Both the position numbers and the translations under genes were made by a program. 5,559 nt of DNA from an uncultured Collinsella sp. (GTDB lineage Bacteria > Actinomycetota > Coriobacteriia > Coriobacteriales > Coriobacteriaceae). Positions 1 through 5,559 of the stretch are shown in pieces (position 1 is the stretch's first letter; every line of letters begins with the position of its first letter). The stretch lies in contig CABVBR010000132.1 of assembly GCA_902496645.1 (NCBI GenBank), forward strand, positions 1 to 5,559, given 5' to 3'. The notes beneath the pieces were generated by a model. That model was given only the letters and a program-made list of their open reading frames with translations. It was not told the origin of the DNA and did not search any database.

Positions 1-189
1 AAGAACGCCCAGATCGCACTCCCCTGCCGCCACGGCGCAGCCGACCTTGTAGCCGCTGATGGGATAGTCAAAACGCTCGGTGGAGTTGGTGCCAAAGTCC
101 ACGACCTCGTAGCCGCGCTCCTCCAGGTGCTCCTTGATGATGTTCTTGAGCTCGACGGCCACGTGGTCGTTACCGATTGCGATCTTCAT
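1..189 (-). CDS. rpiB: RpiB/LacA/LacB-family sugar-phosphate isomerase, N-terminal part
   Basis: The family interconverts aldose and ketose phosphates: ribose-5-P/ribulose-5-P for RpiB, allose-6-P/allulose-6-P as a side or main activity, galactose-6-P/tagatose-6-P for LacAB. The visible 63 residues begin MKIAIGNDHV, with the conserved Asp8-His9 pair of the RpiB fold. They continue with a Rossmann-like first helix, GYEVVDFGT, then TERFDYP (residues 38-43) and a segment ending CDLGVL, just before the expected CGTG active-site loop. That loop lies outside the window, so the catalytic Cys that separates RpiB from LacA/LacB cannot be checked. The start is the ATG read on the minus strand at 189-187, preceded by AAAGGA about 8 nt upstream. 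It is the second gene after the epimerase (68-bp gap) and is probably co-transcribed with it. NDHVA replaces the more usual CDHVG/SDHAG, so this may be a divergent subgroup. The family is well supported; the substrate is not. Confidence 0.9.
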   Translation of the reverse strand, partial: MKIAIGNDHVAVELKNIIKEHLEERGYEVVDFGTNSTERFDYPISGYKVGCAVAAGECDLGVL

Positions 190-208
190 TTACAGGTTCC
201 TTTCGATC

Positions 209-222
209 GAGCCACATGGCTC
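209..222 (-). other. Small hairpin in the epimerase-isomerase gap
   Basis: GAGCC and GGCTC form a perfect 5-bp stem around a 4-nt loop, just upstream of the isomerase's AAAGGA ribosome-binding site. No U-tract follows on the minus strand, so it is unlikely to end transcription. It could affect translation or mRNA stability, or be chance. The rest of the 68-bp gap shows no other signal. Confidence 0.3.
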
Positions 223-257
223 TTTGCTATTAACTGACAGCCTCTGGCCTGCCGCGG

Positions 258-911
258 TTAGTACTCCTCTCCCTGACGCAGCTTCTCAAGCGCTTCCGCA
301 TAGGTCATGTCCTTGCCAAACAATGCGCTCGTGCCCAAGATGAAGCCGTCGGCACCGATGGCCGAGAGTTCCTTGACGCGCGCGGGCGAGCAGGCGCCGT
401 CGATCATGATCTTGAAGCCGTACTCATCCTTGAGAGCCGCAAGCTGTTCAATCTTCTTTTTAGTGAATTCGATAAACGCCTGCCCGGCAAAACCGGGATT
501 GACCGTCATGACCATCACGTAGTCGCAGAGGTTGAGAATCTCCTCGAGCAGGGTCACCGCGGTATCGGGGTTGACGGCGATGCCCGCAGCGCAACCGAGC
601 GCTTTGATGGCGGCGAGCGTCTTGACCACATAGCGCTCGGACTCGGGATGAATGTAGATGATATCAGCGCCCGCATCGGCAAAGAGGTCGATCTTGGCCG
701 CCGGGTTCTCGATCATCAGATGCACGTCGACGAGCTTTTGCGTGGCAGCGCGCACGGCCTTGATGTCCTCGAGGCCCATCGCAAAGTTAGGTACAAAGCT
801 ACCGTCCATCACATCGCAGTGAAAGATATCGGCACCCGCGGAGTCGAGCTCACGCACCGTGTTGGCAAGCTCGCCGTAATCGGCGCACATCATACTGGGG
901 CAGAGAAGCAT
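258..911 (-). CDS. Ribulose-phosphate 3-epimerase family protein (Rpe or AlsE type)
   Basis: This is a cytosolic TIM-barrel epimerase of 217 aa, the normal family length. Rpe interconverts ribulose-5-P and xylulose-5-P; AlsE converts D-allulose-6-P to fructose-6-P. Visible active-site elements are Ser6 (CPSMM), His31 and Asp33 in HCDVMDGSFVPN, His64 in VDVHLM, the HPE segment at 88-90, VMVMTVNPGFAGQ (132-143) and Asp171. These give the metal ligands (His31, Asp33, His64, Asp171) and the two catalytic Asp residues. The phosphate loop reads IDGACS rather than the DGG typical of Rpe, and GTSALF (193-198) resembles AlsE's GTSGLF, so a 6-phosphate ketohexose substrate is a real alternative. The ATG at 911-909 has GAGGGA about 7 nt upstream; the stop is TAA. 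It is the first gene of a minus-strand operon with the isomerase and is divergent from the LacI-type repressor, whose likely operator overlaps its promoter region. Confidence 0.93.
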   Translation of the reverse strand: MLLCPSMMCADYGELANTVRELDSAGADIFHCDVMDGSFVPNFAMGLEDIKAVRAATQKLVDVHLMIENPAAKIDLFADAGADIIYIHPESERYVVKTLAAIKALGCAAGIAVNPDTAVTLLEEILNLCDYVMVMTVNPGFAGQAFIEFTKKKIEQLAALKDEYGFKIMIDGACSPARVKELSAIGADGFILGTSALFGKDMTYAEALEKLRQGEEY

Positions 912-947
912 AGATGATCCCTCACAAATTCGTCCAAGAGCGTCATT

Positions 948-965
948 TGGTTAATCGTATAACCA
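948..965. promoter_or_regulatory. LacI-type operator O1 (epimerase-proximal)
   Basis: The 18-bp site TGGTTAATCGTATAACCA has perfect 6-bp arms (TGGTTA/TAACCA) and a central CG, the usual architecture of LacI/PurR/RbsR operators, where the hinge-helix leucine inserts at the central CG step. It is repeated with a single base change at 1041-1058. It lies between the divergent repressor and epimerase genes. That the neighbouring repressor binds it is inferred from position and form. Confidence 0.82.
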
Positions 966-981
966 GCTGAGAATCTACCAA
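954..981 (-). promoter_or_regulatory. Candidate promoter of the epimerase-isomerase operon
   Basis: Read on the minus strand, TTGGTA (981-976) lies 16 nt before TACGAT (959-954), each matching 4 of 6 consensus bases. The -10 element lies inside the palindromic operator at 948-965, which would explain repression by blocking polymerase. A start near 947 would give a leader of about 35 nt. The match is modest and no better minus-strand pair was found in the gap. Confidence 0.4.
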
Positions 982-1040
982 ATACCAGTGTATGAATCGG
1001 TAAGCGGTAGTTATTCACTCCGTGAACGGTACCTAATTCA

Positions 1041-1058
1041 TGGTTAATCGTATAATCA
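1041..1058. promoter_or_regulatory. LacI-type operator O2 (repressor-proximal)
   Basis: TGGTTAATCGTATAATCA is identical to O1 at 17 of 18 positions; the one C-to-T change weakens the right arm. The central CG is 93 bp from that of O1, close to nine helical turns. The site includes a perfect TATAAT (1051-1056), so a repressor bound here would cover a possible -10 box for the repressor's own gene. Autoregulation is inferred. Confidence 0.8.
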
Positions 1059-1085
1059 AGTGTTAACCAAATAGGACGTTATAAT
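1051..1085 (+). promoter_or_regulatory. Candidate promoter(s) of the LacI-type repressor gene
   Basis: Two perfect TATAAT hexamers lie on the plus strand, at 1051-1056 (inside O2) and at 1080-1085. The second fits better as the -10: transcription would start near 1092 and leave about a 30-nt leader before ATG 1122. Neither has a good TTGACA-like -35 at 16-18 nt. The promoter may therefore be weak or activator-dependent, or the -35 may simply be degenerate. Confidence 0.5.
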
Positions 1086-1108
1086 TGTTAACCAGCAGGC
1101 GTTAACCA
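1062..1108 (+). repeat. Three direct GTTAACCA half-sites
   Basis: Exact copies of GTTAACCA occur at 1062-1069, 1087-1094 and 1101-1108, all in the same orientation. TAACCA is the right arm of O1, so these look like single half-sites of the same operator without an inverted partner. The first lies 11 bp (one helical turn) beyond the equivalent arm of O2. The last two flank or follow the predicted transcription start and come just before the ribosome-binding site GGAGGT (1113-1118). Confidence 0.7.
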
Positions 1109-1121
1109 AGCTGGAGGTCCC

Positions 1122-2126
1122 ATGGCGCAAAAACAGCTCTCAATGAAAGAAATCGCCCAACTTGCCGGGGTCTCCGTAGCCACCGTGAGCCATGTGGTCA
1201 ACAACGTTGGCCGTTTCTCCGAGGACACGCGCAAACGCGTGCAGGATGTTATCGACCAGTACGGTTACGTTACCAACCAGTCCGCCAAGACGCTTCGCCA
1301 AGCGCAGTCGCGCTCCATAGGCATGATCGTGCCCGATATATCCAACGACTTCTTTTCCAAGATCGCCTACCACGTAGAGCGCACGCTTGCGGCGCAGGGG
1401 TACTCTGTCTTTGTCTGCAACAGCGGCAACGATCCGCAGCGCGAGCGCGATTACTTCCATAGCCTTGCCAGCAAGCAGGCCGACGGCATCATATGCATCT
1501 CGGGCCTGCGTGAGCTCACGGACGACATCGTCACGCGCGGTATCCCCGTGGTCTGCATCGACCGCATGCCGCAGTCGGACCTCGCCATCCCCCACGTGGG
1601 GACCGATGACGAACGCGGCGCCTACCTGGCAACGAGCGCACTCATTGACCGCGACTGCAAAAACATCCTCACCATCTCGAGCTTTACCGCAGACTACGAC
1701 CGCAACGACCGCCTCACGGGCTATATGCATGCGCTCGCCGATCATGGCCTGCCGCTTCGCCGCGAGTACATGGCCTACGTCACCGGCCAGCGTCCTAGCA
1801 TGGACGAGGCTCAGGATATCGTTGCCGGAATGATCGATGCGGGCATGCCGCTCGACGGCATCTTTGCTACAAGCGACCATTCGGCCGCAGGAGCGCTGCG
1901 CGCCGTGCAGGCAGCAGGTCTCAACGTGCCCGGAGACATCAAGATCGTGGGCTACGATGACTCCATCTACTCAAAGCTCACCACGCCGCAGATCACCACG
2001 GTTCAGCGTCACCCCGAGCTCATGGCACAAGAGGGTTGCAAGGCGCTCCTCGACCTCATCGCAGGCCGCACCCCCGCCATGGAGACCGTGGCCCCCGTAG
2101 AGCTCGTGCGCCGCAGGAGCTGCTAA
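1122..2126 (+). CDS. LacI/RbsR-family transcriptional repressor
   Basis: A 334-aa LacI-family regulator. Residues 8-28 form the helix-turn-helix (MKEIAQLAGVSVATVSHVVNN), followed by a hinge segment with SAKTLR (54-59), whose Leu58 should insert at the operator's central CG. From SIGMIVPDI onward it is a periplasmic-binding-protein-like effector domain. Pocket residues align by eye with E. coli RbsB: Asn75, Phe77, Phe78, Asp147-Arg148, Arg197, Asp279 and Gln295, with Ser251 in place of RbsB Asn190. That favours ribose or a similar sugar (allose, allulose) as inducer. The length lacks a LacI-type C-terminal tetramerisation helix, so it should act as a dimer, as PurR does. The ATG has GGAGGT (1113-1118) just upstream. 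It is divergent from the epimerase-isomerase operon, which it most likely represses, along with itself. The family is certain; the ligand is inferred. Confidence 0.95.
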   Translation: MAQKQLSMKEIAQLAGVSVATVSHVVNNVGRFSEDTRKRVQDVIDQYGYVTNQSAKTLRQAQSRSIGMIVPDISNDFFSKIAYHVERTLAAQGYSVFVCNSGNDPQRERDYFHSLASKQADGIICISGLRELTDDIVTRGIPVVCIDRMPQSDLAIPHVGTDDERGAYLATSALIDRDCKNILTISSFTADYDRNDRLTGYMHALADHGLPLRREYMAYVTGQRPSMDEAQDIVAGMIDAGMPLDGIFATSDHSAAGALRAVQAAGLNVPGDIKIVGYDDSIYSKLTTPQITTVQRHPELMAQEGCKALLDLIAGRTPAMETVAPVELVRRRSC

Positions 2127-2137
2127 CCGCACAGAAA

Positions 2138-2181
2138 GACGCCGCGGGACGCATCCAAGCCTGGAAACGTTCCGCGGCGTC
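2138..2181. terminator. Long hairpin between convergent genes, probable shared terminator
   Basis: The arms GACGCCGCGG (2138-2147) and CCGCGGCGTC (2172-2181) are perfect 10-bp complements. Inside, 2148-2151 pairs with 2168-2171 (one G-U). After a 2x2 internal loop, TCCA (2154-2157) pairs with TGGA (2162-2165) around the loop AGCC. This gives about 18 pairs in 44 nt. It begins 11 nt after the repressor stop and lies about 75 nt after the polA stop. On the minus strand it is followed by TTTCTGT, a short U-rich tract; the plus side has none. It is therefore a better terminator for polA than for the repressor. The remaining 75 bp up to polA hold no clear gene. Confidence 0.6.
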
Positions 2182-2256
2182 GGCATTGGCGACCTGCGAC
2201 CATCGGGCGGCCAGAAGCGTCGCACCCATGGTCATCGCCCGCAAGCTCGTCGCTCG

Positions 2257-5001
2257 CTACTTGGCGTCGGCCCAGGTTATGCCGGTGCTGGCTTCGGCGA
2301 TTAGGGGGACGCGGAGGTCTACTACGTGTTCCATGACGTCGCGGACCATGGTGGTTAGGCGCTCGACTTCGTCGACGGGGCACTCAAAGTCCAGTTCGTC
2401 GTGCACCTGCAAGATCATGTGGGCGGCAAAGCCCTCTTCTTCCAGGCGGCGGCTTACGCGGGCCATGGCGATCTTGATGATGTCGGCGGCGGTGCCCTGC
2501 ATGGGGTGGTTCATGGCCGTACGCTCGCCAAAGCCGCGGAGTTGCGGGTTTTTGGCCTTGAGCTCCGGAATATGGCGTCTGCGGCCATACATGGTCTCGG
2601 CATAGCCCGTCTGCTTGGCACGCGCCACCACGTTGTCGAGGAACGTACGCACACCCGGGTAGGCCTCGTAGTAGCGGTCGATCATGTCGCGCGCCTCGGC
2701 CATCGAGATGTGCAGCGACTGCGACAGACCGTAGGCCTGCTGACCGTACACGATGCCAAAGTTCACGGCCTTGGCGCGACTGCGCAAGTCGGGCGTTACC
2801 TCGGACACCGGCACACCAAACACGCGCGCCGCCGTCTCGGCATGGAAGTCCTCGCCCTCGTTGAAGGCGCGCACCAGATGCTCGTCGCCCGAAAGATGCG
2901 CGAGCAGGCGCAGCTCGATCTGCGAGTAGTCCACCGCCAAAAAGACGCTTCCCTCGCCTGCCGAAAACGCCGTCTTGACGGTACGCCCCAGCTCCGAGCG
3001 CGTCGGAATGTTTTGCAGATTGGGGTCGCTCGAAGACAGGCGCCCCGTCGCGGTGATGGTCTGGTTGTACGTGGTGTGCACACGCCCGTCACCACGGCGC
3101 AGCGGACCTAGCGTGTCCAGATAGGTCGACTTAATCTTGGACTTCTCACGCCAGTCCAAAATCAGGCGCACGATCTCGTGGTCGCGGGCAAGGTCGCTCA
3201 GCACCTTGGCGTTGGTCGAATAGTAGCCGCGCTTGGTCTTTTTGAGGCCCTTGGTCGGAAGCCCCATAACATCAAACAGCACGTGCGAGAGCTGCATGGG
3301 GCTGCCGATGTTAAAGGTCTCGTCGCCTGCCAGGTCACGAATGCTTCGCTCGACCTCGGTGATCTGGGTCGCCAGACCCTCGGACAGACTGCGCAGCCGA
3401 TCGGGATCCACGAGCATGCCCGCGCGCTCCATCTTGGCAAGTACCGGAACGAGCGGCATCTCGATGCCATCGAACACGTTGGCGGCGTTCTCGCGGGCCA
3501 TGCGGTCGCGCAGCGGTGCGACCAGCGCCAGCGTCAAGGCCGCCGTGCAAGCGGCGGGCGCCGGAGCGTCCTCACCGGCACCCTCTGCACCGCGCGCCGC
3601 AGGCAGCGCCATCTGCAGATAGGTATCGGCAAGATATGCCTCATCGAACTCGGAGCGATCGGAATCCAGCAGATAGGCAGCGACCACGGTATCGAAGATA
3701 CGCGTGGAATCGGCAGCGAGCGGATCCATGAGCTCGGGCTCAGAAGAATCAATGGGCGAAAGCTCGTGCAACAGCACCTTCATATCCGGGCTCGCCACGC
3801 GACCCTCCATAAACAGACGCGCGAGCACGCCAGCAATCACGCCGTGGACGAAGTTGAAGCCCTCAACCTCAGCCGCCGCACCGCTGTCGCCCTCCTCGAG
3901 CGCAAACAGGCCCTTGGACGTCGCCAACCACAGCGTGCGCGTCAGCCCAAAGAGCGCGCCCTCTTCCTTGTCATCGTCCACCACGGCGGCGACCCACTCG
4001 CCTGTATCAATCACGCGGGAGACCTCAGCCGCAACGGCACCAAGCGCGCCAGCATCGCCGGCGGCTGCGCGCAAAACGGCGGGAATCTCAAACGTGCTGG
4101 CAGCAGCGCCACCCTCGTCACCGATCAGCGCCAAGAAACGGTTCTGCATGGCAGTGATACCAAGCGTACCCAGTGCCGCGGACACCTCATCGGCAGAAAA
4201 CGCCGGGAAGGACGTCGCCTCAAAATCGAGCTCAACGGGCGCATCGGTGCGGATGGTCGCGACCTTGCGGCTCAGCAGCGCGTCGTCGATGTGTGCGCGC
4301 AGGTTTTCTCCCATCTTGCCCTTGACCTCGTCAGCGTGTGCGATGACCTCGTCCAAGCTGCCGTACTGTGCAATGAGCGCGCTCGCCTTTTTGGGGCCGA
4401 TGCCCGGCACGCCGGGAATGTTATCCGACGTATCGCCCTTCAGACCGTAAAAATCGGGCACGAGCGCCGGCGTAATGCCGTGATACAGGTCGTCCACGCT
4501 CTCGGGCGTCATGATCGCCACGTCGGACAGGCCCTTGCGAGTCGAGACCACATTGACATGCTCGGTCACGAGCTGATACATGTCGCGGTCGCCGGTCACC
4601 AGCAGCATGTCGCAGCCGGCCTCCTCACCCAAGCGCGCCATGGTTCCCAGGATATCGTCGCCTTCCCAGCCCTCAGACTGCAGAATCGGCACATTGAGCG
4701 CACCGAGCAGCTCCTTGATCATCGGAAACTGTGCGTGCAAATCGGGGTCCATGGGCGGGCGCTGCGCCTTATACTGCGGCAACATCTCCATGCGCACGCG
4801 CGGCTTGCCTTTATCAAACGCCACGACCACACCGTCGGGGTTAAAGGCGTCGATCATCTTGAGGAACATGTTCAGAAAACCAAAGATCGCGTTGGTGGGG
4901 CGACCGTCCGGCGCGTTCATGGTCGGCGGCACGGCGTGGAAGGCGCGATGCATGAGCGAGTTGCCGTCGATGACGGCAAAGGTACGGCGCTTTTCAGACA
5001 T
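2257..5001 (-). CDS. polA: DNA polymerase I
   Basis: A 914-aa cytosolic repair and Okazaki-fragment polymerase. Residues 1 to about 290 are the 5' nuclease (flap endonuclease) domain, with acidic metal ligands Asp12, Asp62, Glu113, Asp115, Asp116, Asp138, Asp140, Asp190 and Asp193, and the helix-hairpin-helix IPGVPGIGPKKA. Residues about 300-500 replace the 3'-5' exonuclease domain but lack the DxE, NxxxD and YxxxD motifs, and contain Ala/Gly-rich stretches (295-325, 467-490). Residues about 510-914 are the family A polymerase: motif A DYSQIELR (Asp691, Glu696), O-helix Arg740, Lys744, Phe748, Tyr752, and motif C QVHDEL (His867, Asp868). The start is the ATG at 5001-4999, which has GAGGT 7 nt upstream. 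An in-frame GTG 13 codons earlier lacks a comparable site and would add residues without family support. It ends convergent with the repressor gene and is divergent from the aminopeptidase gene. Confidence 0.98.
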   Translation of the reverse strand: MSEKRRTFAVIDGNSLMHRAFHAVPPTMNAPDGRPTNAIFGFLNMFLKMIDAFNPDGVVVAFDKGKPRVRMEMLPQYKAQRPPMDPDLHAQFPMIKELLGALNVPILQSEGWEGDDILGTMARLGEEAGCDMLLVTGDRDMYQLVTEHVNVVSTRKGLSDVAIMTPESVDDLYHGITPALVPDFYGLKGDTSDNIPGVPGIGPKKASALIAQYGSLDEVIAHADEVKGKMGENLRAHIDDALLSRKVATIRTDAPVELDFEATSFPAFSADEVSAALGTLGITAMQNRFLALIGDEGGAAASTFEIPAVLRAAAGDAGALGAVAAEVSRVIDTGEWVAAVVDDDKEEGALFGLTRTLWLATSKGLFALEEGDSGAAAEVEGFNFVHGVIAGVLARLFMEGRVASPDMKVLLHELSPIDSSEPELMDPLAADSTRIFDTVVAAYLLDSDRSEFDEAYLADTYLQMALPAARGAEGAGEDAPAPAACTAALTLALVAPLRDRMARENAANVFDGIEMPLVPVLAKMERAGMLVDPDRLRSLSEGLATQITEVERSIRDLAGDETFNIGSPMQLSHVLFDVMGLPTKGLKKTKRGYYSTNAKVLSDLARDHEIVRLILDWREKSKIKSTYLDTLGPLRRGDGRVHTTYNQTITATGRLSSSDPNLQNIPTRSELGRTVKTAFSAGEGSVFLAVDYSQIELRLLAHLSGDEHLVRAFNEGEDFHAETAARVFGVPVSEVTPDLRSRAKAVNFGIVYGQQAYGLSQSLHISMAEARDMIDRYYEAYPGVRTFLDNVVARAKQTGYAETMYGRRRHIPELKAKNPQLRGFGERTAMNHPMQGTAADIIKIAMARVSRRLEEEGFAAHMILQVHDELDFECPVDEVERLTTMVRDVMEHVVDLRVPLIAEASTGITWADAK

Positions 5002-5008
5002 ATTGAAT

Positions 5009-5013
5009 ACCTC
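5009..5013 (-). promoter_or_regulatory. polA ribosome-binding site
   Basis: GAGGT on the minus strand, 7 nt before the ATG at 5001. It decides the polA start in favour of the protein beginning MSEKRRTFAVIDGNS over the longer GTG-initiated reading from 5040. Confidence 0.75.
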
Positions 5014-5061
5014 GCTTTGGGCTGGGCACGGTTTGCTCACACCAGTTTACACGCTCCCCGC

Positions 5062-5101
5062 CCCGCGGCCACCGCACATCAGGCTTCCCTGCCGCCGCGG
5101 G
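5062..5101. repeat. GC-rich inverted repeat between divergent genes
   Basis: CCCGCGGC (5062-5069) and GCCGCGGG (5094-5101) are perfect 8-bp complements separated by 24 nt; each contains the palindrome CCGCGG. It lies in the gap between polA and the aminopeptidase gene. It could be a protein-binding pair or an accident of high GC content. Confidence 0.4.
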
Positions 5102-5109
5102 CCCGCGCG

Positions 5110-5118
5110 TGATACGAT
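5110..5118 (+). promoter_or_regulatory. Candidate extended -10 promoter of the aminopeptidase gene
   Basis: TGATACGAT has the extended -10 form TGn followed by TACGAT (4 of 6 matches). No -35 element is visible at the right distance, as is common for extended -10 promoters. The start would be near 5125, leaving about a 43-nt leader before ATG 5168. Confidence 0.4.
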
Positions 5119-5167
5119 GGCTCACGGTACATCAACCAGCACGATCGATCCGAAAGGAGCCTGCGTC

Positions 5168-5559
5168 ATGGAGCGTCCCAGCGCATGGAAAAAGTACACA
5201 CCACAGCAGATCGAGGAGCTCGAGGAGCTTTGCCGCGGCTATAAGCAGTTTTTGAGTGAGAACAAGACCGAGCGCCTGTGCGTCAAGGCCGGTATCAAGA
5301 TGGCCGAGGAGGCGGGCTACGTCAATCTGGAGACCGTGATCGCCGAGGGCCGCGCGCTCAAGGACGGCGACAAGGTGTACGCCGCCAACCACGGCAAGGA
5401 CCTCATGCTCGTCAACCTGGGCACCGCCCCGCTCGAGCAGGGCTTTAACATCCTGGGCGCCCACGTGGACTCGCCGCGCCTGGACCTTAAGCAGAACCCC
5501 GCCTTCGAGGCCGGCGACATGGCCTACCTCGACACGCACTACTACGGTGGCGTCAAGAG
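5168..5559 (+). CDS. M18-family aminopeptidase, N-terminal part
   Basis: M18 enzymes are cytosolic zinc-dependent aminopeptidases, usually dodecameric, that release N-terminal residues (often acidic or hydrophobic) from peptides and so take part in peptide turnover. The 130 visible residues begin MERPSAWKKYTP. They carry NILGAHVDSPRLDLK (94-108), in which His99 is the first metal ligand and Asp101 the neighbouring catalytic residue. AYLDTHYYGGVK (119-130) follows; this sequence is characteristic of bacterial M18 proteins. The remaining zinc ligands lie beyond the window, so activity cannot be judged. The ATG at 5168 has AAGGAG (5154-5159) 8 nt upstream and no better alternative. The reading frame is open to the window end. 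It is divergent from polA with a 166-bp gap, and no functional link to polA is implied. Confidence 0.92.
   Translation, partial: MERPSAWKKYTPQQIEELEELCRGYKQFLSENKTERLCVKAGIKMAEEAGYVNLETVIAEGRALKDGDKVYAANHGKDLMLVNLGTAPLEQGFNILGAHVDSPRLDLKQNPAFEAGDMAYLDTHYYGGVK

Larger units (their letters stand above)
948..1073 (+). repeat. Imperfect direct duplication within the control region
   Basis: The segment 948-984 can be aligned with 1041-1073. Both start with the same 15 bases of the operator and both end in ACCAAATA (977-984 and 1066-1073), with about a 4-nt length difference between. This suggests that O2 arose by a local duplication of O1 and its flank, or the reverse. The middle part is too diverged to be certain. 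Confidence 0.45.

Noticed and set aside
1140..1880. A 246-codon open frame on the minus strand opposite the repressor gene
   Set aside because: It lies wholly within the repressor gene and its translation resembles no family; it is a by-product of GC-biased codons.
2198..2233. Inverted repeat GACCAT/ATGGTC, with a further CGGGCG/CGCCCG pair (2204-2241) nearby
   Set aside because: Arms of 6 bp with loops above 20 nt and no U-tract are weak and compete with each other; the hairpin at 2138-2181 is far better.
5044..5072. Possible polA promoter (TAAACT on the minus strand at 5049-5044)
   Set aside because: Only 4 of 6 bases match and no -35 element is present at 16-18 nt, so it is too weak to list as a feature.
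3178..5112. A 644-codon open frame on the plus strand opposite polA
   Set aside because: It is antisense to the clearly conserved polA, rich in His/Arg/Gly, and has no recognisable domain. Long antisense frames are expected in GC-rich genes.
5132..5539. A 135-codon minus-strand frame opposite the aminopeptidase gene
   Set aside because: The plus-strand frame carries the M18 motifs and a good ribosome-binding site; the minus-strand frame has neither.

Overview
The window is a stretch of bacterial chromosome with GC-rich coding DNA and short, mostly AT-richer control regions. The codon use, the style of the proteins and the absence of any mobile-element signature suggest a high-GC Gram-positive bacterium. 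A gut Coriobacteriia member such as Collinsella is my best guess, but this rests on general resemblance and is not proven. No CRISPR array, tRNA, rRNA, IS element or phage gene is visible.

Left part (1-2126): a small divergent sugar-phosphate module. On the minus strand an Rpe/AlsE-type epimerase gene (258-911) is followed after 68 bp by the start of an RpiB/LacAB-type isomerase gene (1-189, cut by the window edge). Facing away from them on the plus strand is a LacI/RbsR-type repressor gene (1122-2126). The 210-bp AT-rich gap between them holds two almost identical 18-bp palindromes with a central CG (948-965 and 1041-1058), three direct copies of the half-site GTTAACCA, and two perfect TATAAT boxes. 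The simplest reading is that the repressor controls both itself and the epimerase-isomerase operon. The repressor's effector pocket looks like that of ribose/allose-binding proteins. The epimerase has AlsE-like substitutions in its phosphate-binding loop. The effector and pathway are therefore probably D-ribose/pentose phosphate or D-allose/D-allulose phosphate.

Middle (2127-2256): a convergent gap between the repressor and polA. It contains a long, strong hairpin (2138-2181) with a 10-bp perfect outer stem, probably a shared terminator.

Right part (2257-5559): polA (DNA polymerase I, 914 aa, minus strand) has intact 5' nuclease and polymerase active sites, but the proofreading domain has lost its catalytic residues. 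Divergent from it, after 166 bp, is the start of an M18-family aminopeptidase gene (5168 onward, cut by the window edge).

The most interesting part is the regulatory gap at 912-1121 together with the question of which sugar the module serves. The polA and aminopeptidase region looks like ordinary housekeeping DNA.
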